Shown: positions 8,818 to 19,031, counted from the stretch's first letter. The stretch: 64,000 nucleotides of DNA from Mesorhizobium sophorae (GCF_002270415.1 NZ_NNRI01000007.1:1302001-1366000); one strand, 5' to 3'. Numbers and translations are program-made. The notes: a model not told the origin generated them from the sequence alone.

Positions 8818-9387
8818 ATGAGCATTATCATCATGCGGCCCGCAACGGCGGCTGACCTCGACCGGATCACGGAAATCTATGGCGACGCGGTCAGCCAGGG
8901 CACGGCGAGTTATGAGCTGGAGCCGCCCAGCCGCGCCGAGATGGGCGGGCGATTCGACGTTTTGATGGCTGGCGGCTTTCCCTATCTGGTGGCGGAAAAG
9001 GACGGCGCCGCGCTCGGCTATGCCTATGCCGGCGCTTTCCGGCCACGCCCGGCCTACCGCTTCATCGTCGAGGATTCGGTCTATGTGGCGCCCGAGGCCA
9101 AGGGCCAGGGGGTCGGGCTGTTGCTCATGCAAAGCCTGATCGAGTCCTGCCGGGCGGCGGGCTTCCGTCAGGTCATCGCGGTGATCGGCGACGGGCGGCC
9201 GGACAGCGCCTCGGTGCGGCTCCACGAAAAGCTGGGCTTTCGTCATTCGGGACGCCTCGAAGGCTCCGGCTACAAGCACGGGCGCTGGCTGGACACGGTG
9301 TTCATGCAGCTCCCGCTGAACGGCGGGGCGCTCGCTCCACCCGATCCCGATTCGCTGCCGGAGCAAAAATTCCGCCAGCAAAAATAA
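8818..9387 (+). CDS. GNAT N-acetyltransferase, phosphinothricin acetyltransferase-like
   Basis: A 189-residue GNAT enzyme. The acetyl-CoA loop is seen as YVAPEAKGQGVG (about residues 90-101), and the C-terminal beta-bulge as SVRLHEKLGFRHSG. The order and the GSGYKHGRWLDTVFMQ ending match the PAT/bar group, which acetylates phosphinothricin, methionine sulfone or related amines. Natural substrates of chromosomal members are usually unknown. The final 20 residues are a short low-complexity extension. Confidence 0.85.
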   Translation: MSIIIMRPATAADLDRITEIYGDAVSQGTASYELEPPSRAEMGGRFDVLMAGGFPYLVAEKDGAALGYAYAGAFRPRPAYRFIVEDSVYVAPEAKGQGVGLLLMQSLIESCRAAGFRQVIAVIGDGRPDSASVRLHEKLGFRHSGRLEGSGYKHGRWLDTVFMQLPLNGGALAPPDPDSLPEQKFRQQK

Positions 9388-9391
9388 GCGG

Positions 9392-9778
9392 TTAGGCCTC
9401 GACGAGCTTCAGCTTGCTGTCGAAGATGCCAAGCACGCGGCCGAGCTCCTGGCCGCGCTTGAGGATACGGCCGCCGGCGGCAATAACGGCAAAGGCGCCC
9501 TGCTTGCGTGCCAGTTTCGGGTCCTTGACGATCTGGAACAGCGGCACTTCACTGGTGCGGCGGAACACAGAAAACACAGCCCTGTCGGTGAGATGATCGA
9601 TGGCGTAGTCGCGCCATTCGTTGGCGGCGACCATGCGGCCGTAGAGCCTCAGGATCTGGTCCAGTTCACGCCGGTCGAACCGCACCGGCTGATCGAGGCG
9701 CTCAGGTCGCGCCTCGTGCAGCGGGATCAATATTGCGGATGCGTCAACATCCCCCGTCCCGCCGCTGTCGTCAGTCAT
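9392..9778 (-). CDS. DUF2794 domain-containing protein
   Basis: A 128-residue protein typical of Rhizobiales. The core PVRFDRRELDQIL, LYGRMVAANEWRDYAID and AVFSVFRR is the DUF2794 pattern; no function is known. ATG at 9778 is chosen because GAAGGA lies about seven bases upstream and the longer frame to 9943 runs into the divergent promoter of the small RNA candidate. It converges with the acetyltransferase gene, four bases apart. Confidence 0.82.
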   Translation of the reverse strand: MTDDSGGTGDVDASAILIPLHEARPERLDQPVRFDRRELDQILRLYGRMVAANEWRDYAIDHLTDRAVFSVFRRTSEVPLFQIVKDPKLARKQGAFAVIAAGGRILKRGQELGRVLGIFDSKLKLVEA

Positions 9779-9908
9779 GCCTCGATCCTTCAAAATGAAT
9801 CTTTGCCAACCAAAGTTGGCGCGTTCGCAGCTGAATTGCAAGACCCGGCGAAGCAGGGCGGAGGCGCGCTGTTTCTGCAACGTCCAGTCACTTTTATGAA
9901 ACGCCTTG

Positions 9909-9937
9909 TTGGAATTGGTGATGCTTCGCCATATTCT
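9909..9937 (+). promoter_or_regulatory. Putative sigma-70 promoter of the structured RNA
   Basis: TTGGAA (9909-9914), a 17-base spacer, and TATTCT (9932-9937), each 4 of 6 to consensus at ideal spacing. It would start transcription near 9944, upstream of the paired RNA structure that ends in a terminator at 10156. Confidence 0.45.
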
Positions 9938-9943
9938 CGCCAT

Positions 9944-10156
9944 TTTTTATCCGCGCTCCTGCCCCAATGTCCGACGAGTTTACCCGCGTTGCCTGAGACG
10001 GTTCGGTCCGGCACCGGCTCGTAAACCCCAAGCCCCCCGCCCACGGGTCTGCGTCGGATCGAACCAACCTCGGTCTTTCTTCGGAAGGATCGGGTGCGAC
10101 GATCCCAAAACCTAAATGACCGGCGTCAGAAGCAAGCTGACGTCGGTTTTTTGTTT
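9944..10156 (+). ncRNA. Structured small RNA candidate (6S-like architecture)
   Basis: There is no credible protein here, but a strong fold is present. A 13-bp stem with two G.U pairs joins GGTTCGGTCCGGC (about 9999-10011) to GTCGGATCGAACC (about 10043-10055). A long hairpin near 10067-10093 is capped by a TTCG tetraloop. An outer pairing joins CGTTGC to GCGACG (near 10096-10101). The RNA ends in a very strong terminator. A rod with a wide middle bubble, a small hairpin on its 3' side and a GC-rich end stem resembles 6S RNA, and CCTGAGAC recalls its 5' bubble. The identity is inferred; another alphaproteobacterial sRNA is possible. Confidence 0.5.
10119..10156 (+). terminator. Intrinsic terminator of the structured RNA
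   Basis: An 11-bp stem (ACCGGCGTCAG / CTGACGTCGGT, one G.U pair) around a seven-base loop is followed by TTTTTTGTTTTT. It is one of the strongest terminators in the window, and no protein gene on this strand precedes it within 700 bases. Confidence 0.92.
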
Positions 10157-10246
10157 TTGGGGTGGAGCGCGGGGCAATGCGACGAGGCACAGCACGATCG
10201 TCTGTGCAATCTCGCCTCGCCATGAGCGAGCCGCAACCTCGAGATT

Positions 10247-11032
10247 CTAAGGCTTATGAATGAAGGCGGCGCCGAGAATGGGGCCGGGCAGCCCATCCCT
10301 GCCGACCGACTGCAGCAGCACGGCGCAGCCGCCCTTCTTGGAGATCTCGCTCATCGGCAATTCGTAGCGCTGCGCCTTGCCGTGCCACATGCCGGCGGTC
10401 TGGATGCCCGAGACCGCGTTCCAGTAGGTCAACTTGCGGCCGGTGTTCTCACCCTGGCCGATCTTGACCGTCTGCGGCGGGTCGAAATAGACGATGACGA
10501 CATGGGCATCGCTGGGACCGTTTCCGGCATCGCCGGCGTCGATCATCACACGGTCGCTGGTCCGGCTGACCTTGACGGCGACCCGCATGCCCTGGCCGCT
10601 CTTGGCCATCCGCGCCAGCGCGCCATCGACATCGATGCGGCTGGCGCCGTTGACATGGACGCGGCCGTTGATGACGGCCTGCGGCGTGTAGACGGAGCGG
10701 CTGCCGAAGGCGCGCATATAGTCATTTTGCCGCTCGGTGTTCTCCTTGCGGCTCAGCGTGTCCTGCCAGCCGAGATAATCCCAGTAGTCGACATGATAGG
10801 CGAGCGCGACGATGTCTTCCTTGGCGGCCAGTTCGGCGAACAACGCATCGGCCGGCGGACAGGAATTGCAGCCCTGGCTGGTGAACAGCTCGACCACGCC
10901 CAGGGGCCTGTCGATCTGAGGTTTGTCGGCCTGCGTCTTGGCGGGCTCGGCGGTTTGGCCGATGCCGGCAGCCGCTGAGAAGGCCAGCGCAAGGGCCGCC
11001 AGCCATAATGTTTTTCGCGAGGCCATGGTCAT
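10247..11032 (-). CDS. DUF1223 domain-containing exported thioredoxin-fold protein
   Basis: A 261-residue protein with a signal peptide (about residues 1-27) and a DUF1223 domain. The motif ELFTSQGCNSCPPAD (near residues 48-62) holds a CxxC pair in a thioredoxin-like fold; YTPQAVINGR follows near residues 115-125. Members are common in alphaproteobacteria and presumed periplasmic redox proteins, but no reaction is established. The start may be 11032 or the second ATG at 11026. Confidence 0.85.
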   Translation of the reverse strand: MTMASRKTLWLAALALAFSAAAGIGQTAEPAKTQADKPQIDRPLGVVELFTSQGCNSCPPADALFAELAAKEDIVALAYHVDYWDYLGWQDTLSRKENTERQNDYMRAFGSRSVYTPQAVINGRVHVNGASRIDVDGALARMAKSGQGMRVAVKVSRTSDRVMIDAGDAGNGPSDAHVVIVYFDPPQTVKIGQGENTGRKLTYWNAVSGIQTAGMWHGKAQRYELPMSEISKKGGCAVLLQSVGRDGLPGPILGAAFIHKP

Positions 11033-11207
11033 TCCGATTCCCGCCGGTGGCGCCGGCTTTATTGTCGTTGCTGGAATATGTGGCAGAAGCGGAAGTCAAC
11101 GGGAAGTCACGTTGCGGTGAAATTTTTGCCGTTGCAACCGACCGCAGCGGCGCAATAGGAGAAGGGCTCGCAGTTCAGGGTAGAAACCGATTCGGGCGGC
11201 AATCACG

Positions 11208-11918
11208 ATGTGGCAAACTCTTTCGGCGCCGATCGATCTCTATTGCGAGCGAACCGGGCCGGAACTCTGGTCCGAGCCAGTCAATGCCCTGACAAACCTT
11301 GCCTTCATCGCCGCCGGCCTGTGGGGCGTGCGCGAGGTGCGAAGGCTGCGCACCGGCACCTTCGCCGAGGTGCTGGCCTGGTGGGTGGTGGCAATCGGCA
11401 TCGGCTCGACGATCTTCCACACCTTCGCCACCAGGGGCACGGTCTGGGCCGATGTACTGCCGATCGCCGGCTTTACGCTGGCCTATACGCTGTTCAACCT
11501 GCGCCGCTTCCTCGGCATACAATGGGGCAAGGCGATCGCCATCTTCATCGCCTTCTACTTGGTTGCCGGGCTGCTGACGCTGGCGGTGCCGGACTGGCTG
11601 CGCCAGGCCTCGAATGGCACGACGGGCTACCTGCCGCCGTTCCTGGCGCTCGCCTTCTTCGGCATACTGGTGGCGGCCAGCGGCAATCGCGCCGGCTGGT
11701 ACAATCTGGCGGGATCGGCAATCTTCGTCGTGTCCATCATCTGCCGGATGGTCGACCCGCTGGTCTGCGCCGGCTTCCCGCTCGGCACGCATTTCCTCTG
11801 GCACATCCTCAACGGACTGATGCTCGGCGTGCTGCTGGCCGCAGCGGCGCGCTTCGGAGCGCCGAAAAATATGGGAGTAAGGGAATATGGGAGTAAGGCA
11901 GTAGGGGAAATAGGTTAG
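11208..11918 (+). CDS. Ceramidase-domain (CREST superfamily) membrane protein
   Basis: A 236-residue protein with about seven membrane helices. Conserved CREST hydrolase positions are visible: CERTGP near residue 13, NALTNLAF near 26, STIFHTFAT near 66 (Ser and His), WADVLPI near 79 (Asp), and GTHFLWHILNGL near 197 (two His). These supply the Zn/His/Asp/Ser set of alkaline ceramidases. The lipid substrate in this organism is unknown. The last 18 residues (from about MGVREYG) are encoded by the left arm of a dispersed inverted repeat, so the native C-terminus was probably altered by repeat insertion. Confidence 0.82.
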   Translation: MWQTLSAPIDLYCERTGPELWSEPVNALTNLAFIAAGLWGVREVRRLRTGTFAEVLAWWVVAIGIGSTIFHTFATRGTVWADVLPIAGFTLAYTLFNLRRFLGIQWGKAIAIFIAFYLVAGLLTLAVPDWLRQASNGTTGYLPPFLALAFFGILVAASGNRAGWYNLAGSAIFVVSIICRMVDPLVCAGFPLGTHFLWHILNGLMLGVLLAAAARFGAPKNMGVREYGSKAVGEIG

Positions 11919-11971
11919 CCTGTTCTTGCTTGCCCTACTGCCCTACTCCCTTACTGCCCTATTCCCTTATT
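11866..11971. repeat. Inverted repeat built of 7-8-base GGGAGTAA-like units
   Basis: The left arm carries repeated units such as GGGAGTAA, GGGAATAT and GGCAGTAG; the right arm carries CCCTACTG, CCCTACTC and CCCTTACTG, its complement. It lies between two convergent genes, overlaps the end of the ceramidase gene, and can form a long hairpin. The unit structure resembles the repeat at 33111-33203. Confidence 0.8.
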
Positions 11972-11972
11972 A

Positions 11973-14663
<2,691 letters not shown>

Positions 14664-14860
14664 GTGCGATCCTTGTCTGTTCAGCCTGAAAGGGAACGGA
14701 CGCCGATGGCATGCAATCACGCGCAAAGGTGCGGGTACGGCCATTTCCGCTGTCCGTTCCCAAGCAACCCGAGCCGTTCAAGGCGGCGCGTGCGCTGGTT
14801 CGGCGCTAATTCTGTTCCCGCGCCGACCGCTGGCACGGATGCACCGCATATAGAGAATTT

Positions 14861-14877
14861 TCTGGAATAGTTCTAGA
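14861..14877 (-). promoter_or_regulatory. Probable Irr (ICE) iron-control box upstream of acnA
   Basis: TCTGGAA-TAG-TTCTAGA is a near-perfect palindrome (one mismatched pair) that fits the rhizobial ICE consensus TTTAGAA-NNN-TTCTAAA in spacing and in most positions. It lies about 200 bases before the acnA start, just upstream of a CTATAT -10-like sequence on the same strand, and 70 bases before ccmA. Irr regulates Fe-S enzyme genes, including aconitase, in several rhizobia; binding here is inferred. Confidence 0.6.
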
Positions 14878-14944
14878 CAGTTGCAAAGCAAATTTGTGCG
14901 ATGCGGCAGCTGCCGCGACACATGGTTTTCAGGGCAGGCGAGGG

Positions 14945-15583
14945 ATGCGGCTGATCGCCGAAAATCTGGGCGGCGAACGCGGCGGCGACACGGTGTTTTC
15001 CGGCATCGGCTTTGCCCTGGAGGACGGGCAGGCGCTGGTTGTCACCGGGCCCAATGGTGCCGGCAAATCGACCTTGCTGCGGGTCATCGCCGGGTTGCTG
15101 CCGGTGGCCGAAGGCAGTGTGCGGATCGAAGGCGTTGTGAAGATCGAAGACGTTGTGGAGATTGAAGACGGGGGCGAGGCATTTCCGTCGATCGCTGCGG
15201 CCTGTCATTACCTTGGTCACCAGAACGCCATGAAGCCTGCGCTCGGCGTGGCGGAAAATCTGCGCTTCTGGCGCGACTTCAACGGCGATGGACATGCCGG
15301 CGTCGAAGAGGCGCTGGAAACGGTCGGGCTGGGCGGCATCGGCCACCTGCCCTTCGGCTATCTCTCGACCGGGCAACGGCGGCGCGCGGCGATCGCCAAG
15401 CTTCTGGTCAGCCACCGTCCGCTGTGGCTGCTTGATGAGCCGACGGCGGGGCTGGACAAGGCTTCGGAGCGGCGATTTGCGCAGTTGATGGGGAAGCATT
15501 GTAGGGAGGGTGGGATCATCGTTGCGGCGACGCATTTGCCGCTGGGATTGGATGAGGCGAAGGAATTGAGGATGGGGCAGTGA
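14945..15583 (+). CDS. ccmA: Cytochrome c biogenesis heme exporter ATP-binding protein CcmA
   Basis: A 212-residue ATPase of the CcmAB complex, which powers release of holo-CcmE during cytochrome c maturation. Walker A GPNGAGKST (near residue 36), signature LSTGQRRR, and Walker B LWLLDEPTAGLD are present. ATG at 14945 is preferred to one at 14894 since the family begins at this point. An unusual in-frame tandem duplication (VKIEDVVEIED, about residues 65-75) lengthens the loop after the Walker A helix. It heads the ccmABDG operon. Confidence 0.93.
   Translation: MRLIAENLGGERGGDTVFSGIGFALEDGQALVVTGPNGAGKSTLLRVIAGLLPVAEGSVRIEGVVKIEDVVEIEDGGEAFPSIAAACHYLGHQNAMKPALGVAENLRFWRDFNGDGHAGVEEALETVGLGGIGHLPFGYLSTGQRRRAAIAKLLVSHRPLWLLDEPTAGLDKASERRFAQLMGKHCREGGIIVAATHLPLGLDEAKELRMGQ
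15123..15170 (+). repeat. 18-base in-frame tandem repeat inside ccmA
   Basis: Two diverged 18-base units, each beginning GAAG.CGTTGTG, encode GVVKI-EDVVEI. The repeat adds about six acidic and hydrophobic residues to CcmA without shifting the frame. Confidence 0.7.
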
Positions 15584-15620
15584 TGTCGGCGTTCCTTCCT
15601 GGGCAAAGGCACCTCAAAGC

Positions 15621-16286
15621 ATGCTAGCCCTCTTCCTGCGCGACATCCGCCTGAACATCCGCGCCGGCGGCGGGGCTTTGACCGGGGTCATCTTCTTCCT
15701 CGCCGTCATCGCCACCATCCCGTTCGGCGTCGGGCCGGACCTCAAGCTGCTTGCCCGTATCGGGCCGGCGATCCTGTGGATTGGCGCGCTGCTCTCTTGC
15801 CTGCTTGGCCTTGACCGGCTGTTCCAGGCCGATCGCGAGGACGGCTCGCTCGATCTGCTGGTGCTCGGCAACGACCGCCACATGCTGGCCTTGACGGTGC
15901 TGACCAAATGCCTGGCGCATTGGGCGGGCAGCGTGCTGCCACTGGTCGTCGCCGCTCCCTTGCTCGGCCTGTTCATGAACATGGAGCCGATCAGCATCGG
16001 TGCCACGGCGCTGACGCTGCTGGTCGGCACGCCGGCGATCACCTTTATTGGCGCCGCTGGTGCGGCGGTGGCGGTGGCGTTGCCGCGTGGCGGGCTGCTG
16101 ATCTCGGTGCTGGTGCTGCCGCTGACCATCCCGGTGCTGATTTTCGGCGTTTCGGCGAGCTATGGCGCGACGGCCAATCCCGATCCGTTTCTGCAGCCCT
16201 TCCTCATTCTTGCCGCGCTGACCTTGTTTCTTGCGGTGCTAGGCCCGGTCTCGGCGGCGCTGGCACTTCGTCATGGAACGGATTGA
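15621..16286 (+). CDS. ccmB: Heme exporter protein CcmB
   Basis: A 221-residue inner-membrane permease with six hydrophobic helices. The N-terminal FLRDIRLNIRAGGG and the Q-D/E-DGSLDLL segment (about residues 70-80) are CcmB hallmarks. With CcmA it forms the ABC transporter that frees heme-loaded CcmE. It is 37 bases after ccmA. In most alphaproteobacteria ccmC follows; here only 125 bases separate it from ccmD. Confidence 0.93.
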   Translation: MLALFLRDIRLNIRAGGGALTGVIFFLAVIATIPFGVGPDLKLLARIGPAILWIGALLSCLLGLDRLFQADREDGSLDLLVLGNDRHMLALTVLTKCLAHWAGSVLPLVVAAPLLGLFMNMEPISIGATALTLLVGTPAITFIGAAGAAVAVALPRGGLLISVLVLPLTIPVLIFGVSASYGATANPDPFLQPFLILAALTLFLAVLGPVSAALALRHGTD

Positions 16287-16411
16287 GGTCACATCAAAGG
16301 CTGCGGCGCGGCGACCGATTGCGAAGCCGATGGTGCGGGGATAAGGGAAGGCATGTTCGAATTGGGCGACATGACCGGTTTGGAAAGCGGCACCTTGGCG
16401 GGGCCTGGCGT
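16287..16411 (+). other. Short spacer where ccmC is expected; possible 20-codon ORF
   Basis: This 125-base gap holds no recognisable ccmC remnant (no WWxxLHQGAS heme-handling motif, no helices). A 20-codon ORF at 16353-16415, preceded by AAGGGAAGG, overlaps the ccmD start (GTATGA). It could be a leader peptide that keeps ccmD translation coupled after loss of ccmC, or chance. Confidence 0.5.
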
Positions 16412-16579
16412 ATGAGCGCGCACGCCCTCTACGTGACCGCCGCCTATACGATCACCGCCGTGGTGCTGGCCGGGCTGGTCGGCTGGATCCTGCTCGACCA
16501 GCGGGCGCGCAAGCGCGAACTCGCTGAACTCGAAGCGTCAGGCGTGCGGCGGCGTTCCGACAAGGGCGCCAAGCCATGA
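16412..16579 (+). CDS. ccmD: Heme exporter protein CcmD
   Basis: A 55-residue single-span membrane protein: a short periplasmic start (MSAHALYVTAAY), a helix (about residues 11-29), then a basic, charged cytoplasmic tail (DQRARKRELAELEASG). This is the CcmD pattern; it stabilises CcmC-CcmE and takes part in the CcmAB complex. Its stop overlaps the ccmG start (ATGA). Confidence 0.88.
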   Translation: MSAHALYVTAAYTITAVVLAGLVGWILLDQRARKRELAELEASGVRRRSDKGAKP

Positions 16580-17151
16580 GCATGGAAACGGAAACGCCAC
16601 CACCCAGTCGCCGCCTATTCGTGCTTTTGCCGCTGTTGATCTTCCTCGGCCTGGCCGGACTGTTCCTGTCGCAGCTGTTGTCGGGGCGCGATGTTTCGGA
16701 AGTGCCGTCGGCGCTGATCGGCCTGCCGGCGCCGCAGACGAACCTGCCGGCGCTGGAGGGCATCAACCTGCCCGGGCTCGATACGAAATCCTTCGCCGGC
16801 AAGGTCACGCTGGTCAACGTCTTTGCGTCATGGTGCGCGCCGTGCCGCGAAGAGCACCCGGTGCTGCTGGCGCTGGCGCAGGACAAGCGTTTCGTGATGG
16901 CGGCGCTGAACTATAAGGACCAACCGGAAAACGCTCGCCGGTTCCTCGGCGATCTCGGCAATCCGTTCCAGGCGATAGGGGTCGACGAAGCCGGGCGCAC
17001 GGCGATCGACTGGGGCGTCTACGGCGTGCCGGAAACCTTCGTCATCGGCAAGGACGGCAGGATCGCCTACAAGTATGTCGGGCCGCTGACGGCCGAGGCG
17101 GCGCGGATGGTGTTGTTGCCGCAGATCGACAGGGCACTGGCGGCGCATTGA
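16576..17151 (+). CDS. ccmG: Thiol:disulfide interchange protein CcmG (DsbE)
   Basis: A 191-residue membrane-anchored thioredoxin-fold protein. An N-terminal helix (about residues 13-35) tethers it to the inner membrane; the redox motif WCAPC has Cys87 and Cys90 in the periplasm, and the cis-proline loop GVPETF follows. It keeps apocytochrome c thiols reduced for heme attachment. It is the last gene of the ccm operon. Confidence 0.93.
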   Translation: MSMETETPPPSRRLFVLLPLLIFLGLAGLFLSQLLSGRDVSEVPSALIGLPAPQTNLPALEGINLPGLDTKSFAGKVTLVNVFASWCAPCREEHPVLLALAQDKRFVMAALNYKDQPENARRFLGDLGNPFQAIGVDEAGRTAIDWGVYGVPETFVIGKDGRIAYKYVGPLTAEAARMVLLPQIDRALAAH

Positions 17152-17272
17152 TATTCAGGTGTTGCCGGCCTGCAAACGGCGGCTTCCTTTGCTTCCGGTG
17201 CTCACGTACTCAAAAGTACGCTCCACTCCGGTTCTCGAAACCCACCAATCTCGGCTCGGCCTGACCTGAATC
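17152..17272. repeat. Long palindromic repeat, family B (copy 1)
   Basis: Outer arms ATTCAGGT and ACCTGAAT, and a centre with GCTTCCGGTGCTCACG, a complementary pair around CAAAAGTACG, and CTCCGGTTCTCGAAA. The same centre occurs at 41042-41181. It lies just after ccmG and can act as a transcript-end hairpin. Confidence 0.75.
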
Positions 17273-17309
17273 TCAACGCGCCTGGGCGGCGCCGAGCAAT
17301 AGTCCGAGA

Positions 17310-17477
17310 TCAGCCGTAGATCTGCTTGTGGACCTGGTAGAGCATTTCTGAACGGTCAGCGCGCATGTCGGCCAGATCGCGGCTGGAAAAGCTGTCGATT
17401 TCGGCGACGAGGCGGTTGTAGTGCTTGCGCTTGGCAATGCTGGTGCGAGCGCGGGTCATGAGATCGTTGAAGATCAT
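17310..17477 (-). CDS. DUF1127 (YjiS-like) small protein
   Basis: A 55-residue protein with the DUF1127 core: Arg/Lys-rich helix (RTSIAKRKHYNRLVAEIDSF), then SSRDLADMRADRSE. AAGGAA precedes the ATG at 17477, so the longer frame to 17582 is not used. Such proteins are abundant in Rhizobiales and have been linked to RNA and phosphate metabolism; the role of this one is unknown. Confidence 0.8.
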   Translation of the reverse strand: MIFNDLMTRARTSIAKRKHYNRLVAEIDSFSSRDLADMRADRSEMLYQVHKQIYG

Positions 17478-17865
17478 AGCAAGGTTCCTTCTGTGCCGCG
17501 TTTCTGGCGGCCGGTTGTTCCTCCCTTGATCGATACGAAGCATGACATAGTAGTGATGCATTGCAAAAAGAAGATGTTGCAATGCACCATTGCACGCAGC
17601 GCATAGCCGGTTAATCGATCCTTAGTGGCAGTTCTGATGAGTTGGCGTTGCTTCCCATCTGCCTTGAGAGGTCAAGATGCGGTGAAGCGCTCATCATCGA
17701 TCTTGCCAGATCGATCGCCGGCTGGCTTGATCGCGCCTGTAGCGTTGCGTCCTTCCGGACGTGCAAAGAACGTTGTAGCACTTTCATTTTGCGCATGATC
17801 CTTTCCGAAGATCGGAATCGATTTTTCGGGATCATGCGCCCGACCTAAATGCCGGGAGAAAAAGC
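17478..17865. other. 388-base gap between divergent genes, mostly repeat-derived
   Basis: The gap holds the DUF1127 promoter side and, from about 17740, repeat material ending in the palindrome at 17791-17839. A minus-strand 74-codon frame here is repeat-derived and shows no protein pattern. No tRNA or small RNA was recognised. Confidence 0.6.
17791..17839. repeat. Dispersed palindrome, family C (GCGCATGATCC...GGATCATGCGC)
   Basis: Arms GCGCATGATC and GATCATGCGC flank TTTCCGAAGATCGG and a TTTTTCGGG segment. Related copies lie at 42794-42842, 43998-44096 and 60258-60296. Confidence 0.75.
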
Positions 17866-18786
17866 ATGGCCGCCGAAGATTATTACGAAATTCTTGATCC
17901 GCGTTTCGCGCGGCTGTTCAATTCCAACGCGCAAGTGGAAAAGCTGTTCACTGGATGCCAATGGGCGGAAGGGCCGGCCTGGTTCGCCGCCGGCCGCTTC
18001 GTGGTCTGGTCCGACATTCCGAACAACCGCATGCTGCGCTACGACGAGACCGACGGTAATGTCAGCGTCTTCCGTCAGCCCTCCGGCAATTCCAACGGCA
18101 ACACCGTCGACCGGCAAGGCCGGCTGGTGACCTGCGAGCATTCGGGCCGCCGCGTCAGCCGCACCGAGTTCGACGGCTCGGTCACCACCATTGCCACCAA
18201 ATGGCGCGGCAAGCGGCTGAACTCGCCCAATGATGCGGTGGTCAAGTCGGATGGCTCGATCTGGTTCACCGATCCGAGCTACGGAATCGACACCGACTAT
18301 GAGGGCGACAAGGCCGAAAGCGAGATCGGCGCCTGCTACGTCTACCGGGTCGACCCCGGCACCGGCGAGGTCGAGGCCGTCATCACCGACATGGTCAGGC
18401 CCAACGGCCTTGCCTTCTCGCTCGACGAGAGCAAGCTCTATGTCGCCGACACCGGCCGCACGCATGGCGCGCAGGATCCCGCCCATATACGGGTGTTCAA
18501 TGTCGGCAAGGACGGCAAGAAGGTGTCGGGCGAAAAGGTCTTCGCCGACTGCACGGCCGGCCTGTTCGACGGCTTCAGGCTCGATGAGGACGGCCGCATC
18601 TGGACCAGTGCCGCCGACGGCATCCACTGCTACGATCCGGATGGGACGCTGATCGGCAAGGTCAAGGTGCCGGAAGTGACGGCCAATTGCGTGTTCGGCG
18701 GCAACAAGCGGAATTGCCTCTATATAGCCGGCACCACCTCACTCTACATGGTGCGGCTGATGGTCAACGGCGCCAAAACATACTGA
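17866..18786 (+). CDS. SMP-30/gluconolactonase/LRE family protein
   Basis: A 306-residue six-bladed beta-propeller hydrolase. Family marks: EGPAWFAAGRFVVWSDI (metal Glu near residue 36), SNGNTVDRQGRLVTCEH, LNSPNDAVVKSDGSIWFTDPSYG (metal Asn), and PNGLAFSLDESKLYVADTG. Members hydrolyse sugar lactones such as gluconolactone with a divalent metal. A small tautomerase follows 33 bases downstream, suggesting a catabolic pair, but the substrate is not evident. Confidence 0.87.
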   Translation: MAAEDYYEILDPRFARLFNSNAQVEKLFTGCQWAEGPAWFAAGRFVVWSDIPNNRMLRYDETDGNVSVFRQPSGNSNGNTVDRQGRLVTCEHSGRRVSRTEFDGSVTTIATKWRGKRLNSPNDAVVKSDGSIWFTDPSYGIDTDYEGDKAESEIGACYVYRVDPGTGEVEAVITDMVRPNGLAFSLDESKLYVADTGRTHGAQDPAHIRVFNVGKDGKKVSGEKVFADCTAGLFDGFRLDEDGRIWTSAADGIHCYDPDGTLIGKVKVPEVTANCVFGGNKRNCLYIAGTTSLYMVRLMVNGAKTY

Positions 18787-18819
18787 GCTGCCGTCAACAA
18801 AATCGAAGGGGAGGAAAAC

Positions 18820-19029
18820 ATGCCATTCGTCAACATCCGCATCGTCAAGGAAGTGATCGCCGCCGATCCGGCGGGCAAGAAGGCGGACATAGCCAAGAAA
18901 GTCACGGCCGCCATTATGGACGCCACCGGCCTCAGCAATGACGATGTCTGGGTGGTCTTCGAGGAGGTCAACGCCCGCGACTGGTATGTCGGCAAGACCG
19001 ATGTGGAGACACTGAGAAGCAAGAAGTAG
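18820..19029 (+). CDS. 4-oxalocrotonate tautomerase family protein
   Basis: A 69-residue tautomerase-superfamily subunit. Pro2 (Pro1 after Met removal) is the expected general base, and VWVVFEEVNARDWYVG matches the C-terminal half of the fold, with a conserved Arg in NARDW. The active form is usually a hexamer. GGGGAGG precedes the start. It is co-directional with the lactonase-like gene. Confidence 0.85.
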   Translation: MPFVNIRIVKEVIAADPAGKKADIAKKVTAAIMDATGLSNDDVWVVFEEVNARDWYVGKTDVETLRSKK

Positions 19030-19031
19030 CC

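Noticed and set aside
11866..11971. Possible CRISPR-like array
   Set aside because: Units are 7-9 bases, without spacers, and are mirrored into one hairpin; no cas genes are present.
17611..17835. 74-codon minus-strand ORF before the lactonase-like gene
   Set aside because: It is formed largely by a dispersed palindrome and has no ribosome site or family match.
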